Below, piece after piece: positions 44,859-53,208 of a stretch of DNA of 64,000 bases. The notes beneath the pieces were generated by a model that searched no databases, was not told the origin of the DNA, and saw only the letters and a program-made list of their open reading frames with translations. The stretch is taken from positions 1-64,000 of the forward strand of contig JBKHBN010000003.1 of assembly GCA_046542355.1 (NCBI GenBank), given 5' to 3'. Numbering within the stretch: the stretch's first letter is position 1; each line of letters starts with the position of its first letter. This DNA is from UBA1672 sp046542355 (lineage in GTDB: Bacteria; Pseudomonadota; Alphaproteobacteria; Micavibrionales; Micavibrionaceae). The position numbers and the translations under genes are program-made.

Positions 44859-46397
44859 TTATTGTTTTGTCTTAGCCAGCTCTGCATCAAGAGTTCTTTT
44901 GATTTGCGCATAAGGCACAGCGCCGACAACACGTTCCTTATCGTTGATAATAAAAGTGGGTGTGCTGTTTACTCCAAGGTTTTCATAGGCTTTTTGTCCT
45001 CTGGCTGCCAATGCGTCATGAAGTTCCTTATTTTGCGCACACCGCTTGACCAGATCGGGGTTAGCCCCGGTTAGCTGAGCGTTTTGTATGACAAACTCTT
45101 CATAATCATCTCGGCGAATCCATTGTCTTTGTGCCTTGTATATCAGATCAATGAATTTGAAATATGATTTCTCCGGTGCGCAACGGGCAATGGCGCCAAT
45201 GATAATATCGGGGCGATTGCGCGGGAAGTCATCATAGATGATATAAACCTTTCCTGTGTCCACATACTCTTTTTTAATCATGGGCAGCGTGTTGAGGTGA
45301 AATGTCTGGCATGCACCGCATGTAAAGGAGCTGTGGTATAAGATTTTTATGGGCGCATCAGGATTTCCCAATGTTCTTGGTTTAGACAGAGCGTCGATGT
45401 TCAGATCATTATTAAGGCTTTCTTTTTCGTCTTTCTTTTCATTGGGCGCACTTGTTTCCGGCGCGCTCGCAGAGGCGGGTTCTGGCTCTCCAGCCTGTGG
45501 TTCTATAAAAGCAGGGGGCTGGGCGGCTTTTCCTTTTATATCTACTATGTCGCTAGCGGTTACGGACGTGCCTCGCGATGATGTATTGTTGCTTGCCAGT
45601 TTTATTTCTTCCTGCTGAGCTTCTTTTTCAATTTCCTGCACTTGTAATTGTTCTGCGGCGACGGCTTGTATGATTGCAAGATCCTTTTCTATGGCATCAC
45701 GAATTTCTTCGTACGGGCTTAAACCCATAATAACGCGTTCCTTGTTAATAACCAGAGTCGGAGTGTATTCAATCTCATATGCTGCAAAGGCCTGCTTTGC
45801 ATCGGTGACAATGGCTTGACGCAGCTCCTGACTGTTATAGCATTGCATAATCAAGTCAGACGAGGCGCTTGTCTGAATAGCGCTGTCTTTGATCCTTTGT
45901 ACGATTTCACCGCTTTTTACAAGTTCTTCCTGTTTGGCATATATATTTTCTATAAATTCCGGATATTCATTGTGCGGGATGCAGCGCGTAATTGCGCTAA
46001 TGGATATATCCTGAGTATTCCGCGGTATATCATGAAAGACTAAATAGGCCTTGCCTGTGTCGATATACTCTTTTTTCAATCTGCTAAAAACAGTTTTAAA
46101 ATATGCGCCACAACCGCCGCAGGTAAATGATGTATATTGCTTAATTTCTATGGGGGCGGATGACTCACCTATGATGCGTGGCTGGCTCATTACTGGCAAA
46201 TCAAATTGCATCTGTGCCGATTGTGATATGGTTTCTGATTCTTGGTTGGGCGTTTCACTCCATTTCTCGATGTTGTAATTAACAAACAGCGTTGCAAAAA
46301 GTACCACAACAAAAAGGCCAAAAACAATTGCCCAAATGGGACGCTTTTTCCTCTCATGTTTATTTTCCGCTTTGGAGGTGCGCTTAGGTTTAGACAT
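44859..46397 (-). CDS. tandem DsbA-like thiol:disulfide protein
   Basis: 512 residues, about twice the usual length. One membrane anchor (about 20-40) is followed by two thioredoxin-like DsbA/DSBA_2 domains: residues 70-250 with CGGC at 93-96 and cis-Pro213, and residues 337-510 with CGAC at 360-363 and cis-Pro480. The linker (about 255-335) is Ala, Glu and Pro-rich. The two halves share clear similarity to each other (EYIDTGKAYLVF/EYVDTGKVYIIY; YTPTLVINKERV/STPTFIINDKERV), so this is an internal duplication. Both domains keep all redox residues. The single-domain version stands at this place (next to smc) in other alphaproteobacteria. Confidence 0.9.
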   Translation of the reverse strand: MSKPKRTSKAENKHERKKRPIWAIVFGLFVVVLFATLFVNYNIEKWSETPNQESETISQSAQMQFDLPVMSQPRIIGESSAPIEIKQYTSFTCGGCGAYFKTVFSRLKKEYIDTGKAYLVFHDIPRNTQDISISAITRCIPHNEYPEFIENIYAKQEELVKSGEIVQRIKDSAIQTSASSDLIMQCYNSQELRQAIVTDAKQAFAAYEIEYTPTLVINKERVIMGLSPYEEIRDAIEKDLAIIQAVAAEQLQVQEIEKEAQQEEIKLASNNTSSRGTSVTASDIVDIKGKAAQPPAFIEPQAGEPEPASASAPETSAPNEKKDEKESLNNDLNIDALSKPRTLGNPDAPIKILYHSSFTCGACQTFHLNTLPMIKKEYVDTGKVYIIYDDFPRNRPDIIIGAIARCAPEKSYFKFIDLIYKAQRQWIRRDDYEEFVIQNAQLTGANPDLVKRCAQNKELHDALAARGQKAYENLGVNSTPTFIINDKERVVGAVPYAQIKRTLDAELAKTKQ

Positions 46398-46529
46398 CAG
46401 TATTTACTCCTACTCATAACTTTTGGGATGAATTGATTGCATAGATATGTCTTGTAAAAGTCAAGGATTTGCTTCTCTTTGTGGTGTTTTTCCACACAGG
46501 AAACGAGAATGCTGTAATTTTTCAGAACA

Positions 46530-47372
46530 TTACTTGCCCGAGGCGATAAATATAAGGTCGATCCGGTCATTCGTGGTATCTTCGGGATCTTGTCCAAAAG
46601 GTGTTAATTTTAGACGTGAAGGATGAATATTTTGTTCTAATAGAAAACTTCTTACTTCCAGTGCGCGCGCCAAAGAGCGGCGTATATCACTATGTGCCTG
46701 TCCGTTTATTGTGCTGGCGTATGCATGTATTTCCAATCTCAATGCCGGATTGTCCTTAAACATTTTCACTGCGTTCTCGCGTAGAAACTCTTTGAGGCCG
46801 GGATCGAGGATGACTTGATCCGGTGCAAGCATAAAGCTAACCAGAGCTTCTTCATCCTCTGTCTTTTCCGGCACAAGAATAGGTTGGCGCACAGTTGTCT
46901 CTTCATCATCAAAGTATGCCGGATCTGCGTGTGCGTTATTTTTTGCGTGTGGCAGCTTATTGCGATACTCCCCGGCTTCCGGGGCGATTGTTGACATTCT
47001 TACAGAGACAGGGTTATTTGAAAAATCCTCGATATGGGGTGATTGTGTGTTGGTCTTAGAGGTGGGCTCCTGATCGCTTTTTGGTATCTTTTTGGTGGGA
47101 CTTTGATAACCACGCTTCTCGCCAGCGCTGATTTTAGTATTATCCTGATAGCGCGAGAGGAGTTGCCGAATATAATTTGGAGAGGCACTTAGTACATCTG
47201 GTCTTTTGGGCGGGATGGGAACGGTTCTTTCTATGGCGCTTGCCGGGGGCATATGAAACAATAATGTGGCAAAGGTAACCATTAGCCACGCCAGAGGGCG
47301 TGGTTTTTTTGTTCCTGGTGATGAACCAAGAGGCAATAATTTATGCTGACTGCATTTCACAGTAGTCTCCAT
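46530..47372 (-). CDS. OmpA-family (peptidoglycan-binding domain) protein
   Basis: 280 residues. An N-terminal signal (about 28-46, ending PPASA) is of the signal peptidase I type with no lipobox, so it is not a Pal lipoprotein. A disordered Pro, Lys and Ser-rich middle (about 50-160) leads to a C-terminal OmpA-like domain (about 185-280) with RLEIHAYAS, SDIRRSLARALEVRSFL and NDRIDLIF (Arg270), the last two matching the diaminopimelate-binding positions. It is probably periplasmic, bound to peptidoglycan. It lies between the inositol phosphatase and Dsb genes, an arrangement I do not recognise from elsewhere. Confidence 0.82.
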   Translation of the reverse strand: METTVKCSQHKLLPLGSSPGTKKPRPLAWLMVTFATLLFHMPPASAIERTVPIPPKRPDVLSASPNYIRQLLSRYQDNTKISAGEKRGYQSPTKKIPKSDQEPTSKTNTQSPHIEDFSNNPVSVRMSTIAPEAGEYRNKLPHAKNNAHADPAYFDDEETTVRQPILVPEKTEDEEALVSFMLAPDQVILDPGLKEFLRENAVKMFKDNPALRLEIHAYASTINGQAHSDIRRSLARALEVRSFLLEQNIHPSRLKLTPFGQDPEDTTNDRIDLIFIASGK

Positions 47373-47422
47373 GACTATGTTTTAGCAAATTGACCTTAGA
47401 TTTTAGGCCAGTGAATGATTAT

Positions 47423-48223
47423 TTAAGATGCTTGCCTTAGTATTTTTCCAAGATCGTCAAAAAAATACTCATTAGCAGCAATAACGCTTCCAGTATGAAC
47501 GGGATTCTTTCTTATGTCATCAATATCTGACACAAAACCCCCAGATTCTTTTACAATCAATGTTCCAGCAGCGATATCCCATGGTTTAAGTCTATATTCC
47601 CAAAATCCTTCAAACCGGCCAGCGGCAACGTAAGCCAGATCAAGCGCTGCGGCTCCACAGCGGCGCAGTGAAAACCCTTTTTTTGTTAATGCTATGTATT
47701 TTTCTATAAATTGAACGCTTTGCTCATCAGAGCGCCCCGAGAAACCTGTTGCAATCACCGAACTTTCAGCAGCATTTCTTCCGGAAACACGGAGGCGGCG
47801 GCGGCGCGCTATGAATGCGCCTGTACCTTTTTCAGCGTGGAACATCTCGTCTTTTACTGGATCATGTACCAGTCCGGCGATAATCTCATTATTATGTTCC
47901 AGTGCAATGGAAATAGCCCAGTGGGGCAGGCCATGTAAAAAATTCATTGTCCCATCGAGTGGGTCTATAATCCAGCGATATTCGGGATCGCTGCCCTTAA
48001 TCTCTCCGCTTTCTTCCATGAGAAAACTATAACGCGGGCGCGCTTTTTTGAGTTCCTCAAAAATGATTTCCTCTGAGCGTTTATCTGCGGCAGACACAAA
48101 ATCTCCAGGGCCTTTTTTTGAAACCTGTAGATGTTCAACCTCGTTGAAGTCTCGGAGCAACGAGCGCGCTGCCTTTTCACTGGCACGCATCATTATATTC
48201 ATTGTGGGCGACATAGTGGCCAT
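47423..48223 (-). CDS. suhB: inositol monophosphatase family protein (SuhB-like)
   Basis: Magnesium-dependent phosphatase of 266 residues. The metal-binding motifs are MEESGE (Glu70/71), WIIDPLDGTMNF (Asp87, Asp90) and WDIAAGTLIVKESGG (about 213). This class acts on inositol-1-phosphate or related sugar phosphates, and in E. coli SuhB also helps rRNA transcription complexes; which applies here is unknown. A second Met at about residue 8-12 is an alternative start. It follows efp by 36 bases. Confidence 0.9.
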   Translation of the reverse strand: MATMSPTMNIMMRASEKAARSLLRDFNEVEHLQVSKKGPGDFVSAADKRSEEIIFEELKKARPRYSFLMEESGEIKGSDPEYRWIIDPLDGTMNFLHGLPHWAISIALEHNNEIIAGLVHDPVKDEMFHAEKGTGAFIARRRRLRVSGRNAAESSVIATGFSGRSDEQSVQFIEKYIALTKKGFSLRRCGAAALDLAYVAAGRFEGFWEYRLKPWDIAAGTLIVKESGGFVSDIDDIRKNPVHTGSVIAANEYFFDDLGKILRQAS

Positions 48224-48259
48224 AGTATTAATTCCTGTTTTTTAATATCCCAGGCTGTT

Positions 48260-48832
48260 TTAGCCTTTGTAGCGCTCGACGTATGTTCCCACTCCGTCTT
48301 CAAGTTTTACAACAATCTTTGTACCAGATTCTATGTGGGGTGGTACCATAACTTTTTCTCCGTTTTCGAGAATTGCGGGTTTATAAGATGTTGTTGCTGT
48401 TTGTCCCTTTACGACAGGTTCAGCTTCGGTGATTTCCATTACGATCCTATCGGGCAGTTTAAAGCCAAGAGGTTCGCCTTCAAATGATTCAACTTCTATG
48501 AGCATTCCGTCTTGCAGGTAGGCCGCTTGTGGTCCCATCTGTTCTTTGGTGACAGTAATCTGGTCATATGTTGTGTTATTCATAAGAACAATATCATCAC
48601 CGGCTAAATATAGAAATTGATGTTCTGTTTGCTCTAAACGGACACGCTCGACGGTTTCTTGTGTACGAAAACGAACATTATCTTTGTTGCCTGTGCGGAT
48701 ATCACGCATCTCAACTTGTGCAACGGAAGCACCTTTTCCTGGTTGCTGGATATCGTTCTTTATTACAACGCAGAGTTTGCCGTTATATTCTATGACGTTT
48801 CCAGATCTTAATGTAATTGCGTTTACTTTCAT
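48260..48832 (-). CDS. efp: translation elongation factor P
   Basis: 190 residues with three beta-barrel domains. It relieves ribosome stalling at consecutive prolines. The modification loop is QQPGKGAS with Lys33, the site lysylated by EpmA, whose gene is at 13070. The C-terminal signature KPAILENGEKVMVPPHIESG is cited only as the region about 150-169. Its ATG overlaps the upstream DciA-like stop codon by one base (TAATG), indicating coupled translation. Confidence 0.95.
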   Translation of the reverse strand: MKVNAITLRSGNVIEYNGKLCVVIKNDIQQPGKGASVAQVEMRDIRTGNKDNVRFRTQETVERVRLEQTEHQFLYLAGDDIVLMNNTTYDQITVTKEQMGPQAAYLQDGMLIEVESFEGEPLGFKLPDRIVMEITEAEPVVKGQTATTSYKPAILENGEKVMVPPHIESGTKIVVKLEDGVGTYVERYKG

Positions 48833-49305
48833 TATTTCCCGTCCGTTAAAATAGCTGTTCCAAGTTTTTCAAGTTTTTCTTTTATATCAGGATCAGAGAC
48901 TTGATCCAGTGTTCCAGTAAGAAACTTTTTCTCATCAGCATCCAGTGGCACACTCTTTTTGAAGGTCACTGCAGGGTTTTCCGGTATCTGTGATACAACA
49001 AAGCGGATATCCTTAATCCAATTATTGCCAAAAAGCGAGTTTATTCGCTCCAGGATGACTCCTTTTTGATATCCCAGCAAGGTTGCATTGGCTGCGGATG
49101 TTGCAATATCAAGTATTGCATAACTTGTGTTTTTTCCTCTAGCCTTCGGGTTTTTTCTATAGTTTAGCTTTACGGGCTGGGCTATCGTAGCGAATTGCGA
49201 GCCCATAATTTCTTCCCATTGATTGACCACGCGCCCCAAAGCAATATACTTTTTGGAAAAGGTGTTTTTTGCAATCCGTGATGTTGGTTCGGATAAAGGA
49301 CGCAT
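48832..49305 (-). CDS. DUF721 / DciA-like protein
   Basis: 157 residues. The N-terminal DUF721 core (about 10-100) includes LGRVVNQWEEIMGSQFA and a KH-like segment. DciA-type proteins interact with the replicative helicase DnaB in bacteria that lack DnaC; that role for this copy is inferred from the family. I use the ATG at 49305; a TTG reading from 49332 is possible. It is divergent from mutY across about 45 bases and translationally coupled to efp. In related genomes dsbA and smc follow directly; here three genes intervene. Confidence 0.75.
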   Translation of the reverse strand: MRPLSEPTSRIAKNTFSKKYIALGRVVNQWEEIMGSQFATIAQPVKLNYRKNPKARGKNTSYAILDIATSAANATLLGYQKGVILERINSLFGNNWIKDIRFVVSQIPENPAVTFKKSVPLDADEKKFLTGTLDQVSDPDIKEKLEKLGTAILTDGK

Positions 49306-49350
49306 CGGTTTTTCTCGTATATTAAATATCAAGGATATTGTTTTCCCTTT

Positions 49351-50454
49351 ATGACTTCACCTACCATAAACGAGCACGAGACTATACGCAAACCTGAAAA
49401 GTTCGGGCAAAGGGTGTTGCGCTGGTATGATATGCATCGTAGAGATTTGCCCTGGCGGGCGCAAAAAGGTCATGATTCCGATCCTTATCATGTTTGGCTA
49501 TCGGAGATCATGTTGCAGCAAACCACTGTGCCGGCAGTTATTCCGTATTTTTATAAATTTCTGGAGCGCTGGCCTACGATTGAAGCTCTTGCGCAGGCCG
49601 ATATAGATTCGGTTATGAAAGAGTGGGCAGGGCTAGGATATTACGCACGGGCACGCAATCTGTATAAATGTTCTCAGGTTGTTGTGAATTCATATGACGG
49701 GGTGTTTCCTAAGGATATTAAAGCTCTGCGGGGTCTGCCGGGAATAGGGGACTATACAAGCGCTGCGATTATGGCTATTGCTTATAATCAAAAAGCATGT
49801 GTGGTAGATGGAAATGTAGAACGCGTCATGGCACGTTTTCATGCTGTTGACACGCCTTTACCTCAGGCTAAAAGAGATATCAAGGAATATGCTGCTATAT
49901 ATACGAATGCTTTATCGGGGCGTTATGGTGATTATGCGCAAGGCTTGATGGACTTGGGAGCTGCTGTTTGCAGGCCGAAATCCCCTTTATGTGGATCTTG
50001 CCCCGTTTCGTCCCAGTGTCAGGCCTATGCACAAGGTAAGGTTGAGGCTTGTCCCAAGCGGCTTGCTAAAGCAAGCAAACCTCATAAGTTTGGTTTGGCT
50101 TATATCATTGAAGATGATGCAGGTAATATTCTGATGCATAAAAGACCCGATCACGGACTGTTAGGAGGGCTTTATGGATTCCCGACCAGTTCATGGGAGA
50201 GCGATGTCTCTGATTGTCGTATTGATTGTAATGTTCATGGTTTTATATTTAATGAGGATCGAAAGGGAGTTGAGGACTTACCGTATATATCCCATGTTTT
50301 TACTCATTTCACATTGACTTTATATGTACAACGCTACCTTTATGCAAATGAGATCAATAATATAGCTGATGGCTGCATTTGGGTATCCAAAAAGGAGCTG
50401 CCGGCTCTTGGCTTACCCAGTCTTTTTGCAAAAGTTCAAAAACTCTTGTTATAG
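49351..50454 (+). CDS. mutY: A/G-specific adenine glycosylase MutY
   Basis: DNA repair glycosylase of 367 residues, which removes A opposite 8-oxoguanine. Catalytic Glu52 lies in SEIMLQQT, the helix-hairpin-helix is LPGIGDYTSAAI with Asp153 (VVDGNVERV), and the iron-sulfur ligands are C207-x6-C214-x2-C217-x5-C223. A C-terminal Nudix-like domain (about 245-365) recognises 8-oxoG. It is full length and divergent from the DUF721 gene. Confidence 0.96.
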   Translation: MTSPTINEHETIRKPEKFGQRVLRWYDMHRRDLPWRAQKGHDSDPYHVWLSEIMLQQTTVPAVIPYFYKFLERWPTIEALAQADIDSVMKEWAGLGYYARARNLYKCSQVVVNSYDGVFPKDIKALRGLPGIGDYTSAAIMAIAYNQKACVVDGNVERVMARFHAVDTPLPQAKRDIKEYAAIYTNALSGRYGDYAQGLMDLGAAVCRPKSPLCGSCPVSSQCQAYAQGKVEACPKRLAKASKPHKFGLAYIIEDDAGNILMHKRPDHGLLGGLYGFPTSSWESDVSDCRIDCNVHGFIFNEDRKGVEDLPYISHVFTHFTLTLYVQRYLYANEINNIADGCIWVSKKELPALGLPSLFAKVQKLLL

Positions 50455-50524
50455 CAGGGCTTCAAAGCTTGAAATGTTGTCGCTTTTATCGATATAATCA
50501 CATCTTAACTCATCGGGAGAGCTC

Positions 50525-51544
50525 ATGAGGATTACTTGGCTTATATCTGCGTTTTGCTATTGCTTGCTTGCCATGTTAAGCGCTAGCGGTTTCTATGGTT
50601 ATGTCATTAGAGATGCTCATGCAAAAGCCACATCCCGTAGCGGTGGGTATGATTATCTTTTGGAAAGTTATACAACCGAGTACCGCAGCAGTGAAGATGG
50701 TGTTTCTGATGCTGTAAAAGCGGATGAGGATGGCCGGATTCCAAGGCGCTATATTTATGAACCGTCGCTTATGGAAACTTTCTCATATCTCTTTTGGGCA
50801 GTAGGGCTATATGAGTATGATAATGACTGGGCTATTGATGAGTTCATGCGTATCAATGAATGCGAAATTTATACCAATTTTAGTGCAGATGATATTGAAT
50901 GGCAACAAATTCGGGATGCTACACGGACCTTTTTGAAAAACAATAATAAGGACTTTCCAACCCGTTTCAAGTTTACTGTGAACATTAAACTTGGGGACTA
51001 TGACCAAAAACGTCAAGCTTTCAGGATTCAGGATGATCATATACTAAAAAATATGCGGCGTTTCGAGTTTATGGCTAAAGACGCTTATGCCGAACCTTGT
51101 TCCAGAGATTCCAGGGTACATAACGGTTATCCACGGGCTCTTGTTCTTGAATTAAGCAGGCCTTTGACTCTTGAGCACGTACCGGCTGAGGAAAAACAGG
51201 CTTTTAACTATATAAAAAATATATCAGAATATATTCGTCGACGTTATGATCCTGAGCGAAGGTCGCGTGCACTGGCTGACAGCCTCAGGAATGCTTATCT
51301 GGTTATGAAGGTCAAGATATTTACTCACGGGCAATTTCTTGGGTTAAATCATCAAAAGATGCCAACAGTACAAATGATGGGGATCTTGGAAGGGTTCGAG
51401 GTTTATGAAGATATGGCCATGGAGCGCCTTATTTTTTCCCAGAGCTTTGTTGCTTCTAAACAAAAAGGCAAACTCAACGAACGCTTGAAAGCGCAGTACG
51501 AACTTTTGATGAGCAAGCACGAAAGCGGGGGGATACTAAAGTAA
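50525..51544 (+). CDS. secreted protein of unknown function (possibly DUF4852)
   Basis: 339 residues. A hydrophobic N-terminus (about 5-28) looks like a signal peptide or anchor. The rest is soluble, charged and rich in Arg, Tyr, Asp and Glu, with a recognisable segment LFWAVGLYEYDNDWAIDEFM followed by RINECEIY (about 88-115). I recall similar segments in DUF4852 proteins of alphaproteobacteria, but without a search this is tentative. There are no catalytic motifs, and the few Cys are not in a CxxC. GGGAG precedes the ATG. It stands alone between mutY and the convergent folB. Confidence 0.7.
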   Translation: MRITWLISAFCYCLLAMLSASGFYGYVIRDAHAKATSRSGGYDYLLESYTTEYRSSEDGVSDAVKADEDGRIPRRYIYEPSLMETFSYLFWAVGLYEYDNDWAIDEFMRINECEIYTNFSADDIEWQQIRDATRTFLKNNNKDFPTRFKFTVNIKLGDYDQKRQAFRIQDDHILKNMRRFEFMAKDAYAEPCSRDSRVHNGYPRALVLELSRPLTLEHVPAEEKQAFNYIKNISEYIRRRYDPERRSRALADSLRNAYLVMKVKIFTHGQFLGLNHQKMPTVQMMGILEGFEVYEDMAMERLIFSQSFVASKQKGKLNERLKAQYELLMSKHESGGILK

Positions 51545-51567
51545 GCATTTAGTGCGGGTGACTGCAC

Positions 51568-51933
51568 TTATTGGCTGTTTCTGTATATATGAATACCTAC
51601 CGCAGCGGTATTGCTGATTATATCCGGTTTTTCTACCTTGATGCTCGCGCCGCAAATTTTGTGATCATATGACAGGCATGTTTGTGCAATGGTTTCGGCG
51701 AGTTGTTCTACGAGATCGAAATGACTGTTTGTTGTGGAGGATTCTATTTTTTTTAGAACTTCTTCATACGAAACGACGTCATCTATACTATTGAGTTTTT
51801 TATCTCTGTTTGAAATCACCTCTAGCACAATATTAACAAGCACGCGCTGCGGTTCTTTTTTCTCGTATTCGTGGATACCAATTGACATTTGCAGCTCAAG
51901 ATCACGAATAATTATTTTGTCATGTTCATGCAT
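51568..51933 (-). CDS. folB: dihydroneopterin aldolase FolB
   Basis: Folate pathway enzyme of 121 residues, which cleaves dihydroneopterin to 6-hydroxymethyl-dihydropterin and glycolaldehyde. The family start IIIRDLELQMSIGIHEYEKKEPQRV and the SVSYEEV-like stretch (here DVVSYEEVLKKIE) are cited as regions about 6-30 and 60-72. The C-terminal KVEKPDI motif holds the catalytic Lys. Its ATG overlaps the ccrM stop by one base. Confidence 0.9.
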   Translation of the reverse strand: MHEHDKIIIRDLELQMSIGIHEYEKKEPQRVLVNIVLEVISNRDKKLNSIDDVVSYEEVLKKIESSTTNSHFDLVEQLAETIAQTCLSYDHKICGASIKVEKPDIISNTAAVGIHIYRNSQ

Positions 51934-53078
51934 TATGTGCTCACGGCGCTTTGCGCCGCTTCCTCTCTAATCTGTGTGCGCAAATGATCAATGGGCAAGG
52001 TTTTGTTTCCTGACTGGTAATACCAGAATGTCCAGCCATTGCATGAGGGCGCGTTTTGCACTGCTGCTCCGACTTTATGAATAGATCCGCGCATTTTATC
52101 AACGCGGTTTTGTACAATAATTGAGCCATCAGCGTGGACTGTGGCTTTGTGGCGTTTTCTGGAATCTGTAAGAACAGCTCCGGGCTGTATAAACCCTCGC
52201 TCAACCAGTGAGCCAAAGGGTACGCGCATTTGTTCGCGTTTGGGTTTGGTTTGCACAAGATTATTTTGAAGTGGTTTTATCTGTTTAATACGCTCGCGGG
52301 CATACTGCGCGTAGGTTGGATCACGTTCAAGTCCTATGAAAGAGCGATCCAGTTTTTTGGCAACTGCTCCGGTTGTTCCTGTCCCAAAAAAAGGATCAAG
52401 CACCGTATCTCCTTGCCGCGTAGAAGCCATCAAGACTCTGTGCAATAGACTTTCTGGTTTTTGTGTTGGGTGTGCTTTTTTACCGTCTTCATTTTTTAGC
52501 CGCTCAGCTCCTGTGCAAAGCGGTAAATACCAGTCGCTGCGCATTTGTAGGTCTTCATTGAGCGACTTCATCGCGTCATAATTAAAATAGTATTTTGATT
52601 TTTCTGATTTTGCAGCCCAAATAAGTGTTTCGTGCGCATTTGTAAAGCGTCTACCCCGGAAATTTGGCATAGGATTAGATTTGCGCCAAATCACATCATT
52701 TAAAATCCAAAAGCCCATATCCTGCAAGATATAGCCAAGGCGGAAGATGTTATGATAGCTGCCAATGACCCAAATTGCGCCGTCATCTGTCAGAGTTGCC
52801 CGCGCTGCTGTTAGCCATTTACGTGTGAACTCGTCATAGGTTTTAATACTATCGAATTTATCCCAGTCATTATCTACGGCATCCACTTTTGTGTTATTCG
52901 GACGATGCAAATCGCCGCCAAGCTGAAGATTGTAGGGAGGATCAGCAAAAATACAATCCACCGATTTTTCAGGGAGCGCACGCATCTCTTCGATACAGTC
53001 TCCGACAATGATTTTTTCAATACGTTTTTGTTTTTTATTCTTATAAACTGTGGATATATATTTTTTTTGGCTGGACAT
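51933..53078 (-). CDS. ccrM: CcrM-type adenine DNA methyltransferase (GANTC)
   Basis: Cell-cycle-regulated N6-adenine methyltransferase of 381 residues. Beta-class order: catalytic DPPYNL (46-51) first, then the SAM motif DPFFGTGTTG (about 229). The C-terminal region (about 290-375, GSLVERGFIQPGAVL, HADGSI, NGWTFW) is the extra domain found in CcrM homologues. In Caulobacter it methylates GANTC at the end of replication and controls cell-cycle genes. It lies downstream of rnhB, as is common. Two GANTC sites lie in its 130-base upstream region. Confidence 0.95.
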   Translation of the reverse strand: MSSQKKYISTVYKNKKQKRIEKIIVGDCIEEMRALPEKSVDCIFADPPYNLQLGGDLHRPNNTKVDAVDNDWDKFDSIKTYDEFTRKWLTAARATLTDDGAIWVIGSYHNIFRLGYILQDMGFWILNDVIWRKSNPMPNFRGRRFTNAHETLIWAAKSEKSKYYFNYDAMKSLNEDLQMRSDWYLPLCTGAERLKNEDGKKAHPTQKPESLLHRVLMASTRQGDTVLDPFFGTGTTGAVAKKLDRSFIGLERDPTYAQYARERIKQIKPLQNNLVQTKPKREQMRVPFGSLVERGFIQPGAVLTDSRKRHKATVHADGSIIVQNRVDKMRGSIHKVGAAVQNAPSCNGWTFWYYQSGNKTLPIDHLRTQIREEAAQSAVST

Positions 53079-53106
53079 TTTGAACCTTGCTGTGATTTTT
53101 GCCAGC

Positions 53107-53179
53107 GAATCATGCTTGATTGCAGCGGTCAGGTCAAGGAAAAATATAGAAAAATTGCCTTAGAAATATATTATGAATC
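53107..53179 (-). promoter_or_regulatory. two GANTC methylation sites upstream of ccrM
   Basis: GAATC at 53107-53111 and at 53175-53179 are both targets of the CcrM recognition sequence and lie 29 and 97 bases upstream of the ccrM start. Caulobacter ccrM has paired GANTC sites in its promoter that shut the gene off when fully methylated. A half-match to the CtrA box (TTAA-N7-TATT) is at 53199. No clear -35/-10 pair was identified. Confidence 0.4.
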
Positions 53180-53208
53180 AGTGCGTTGCGATATTTTTTT
53201 AAGGTAAA

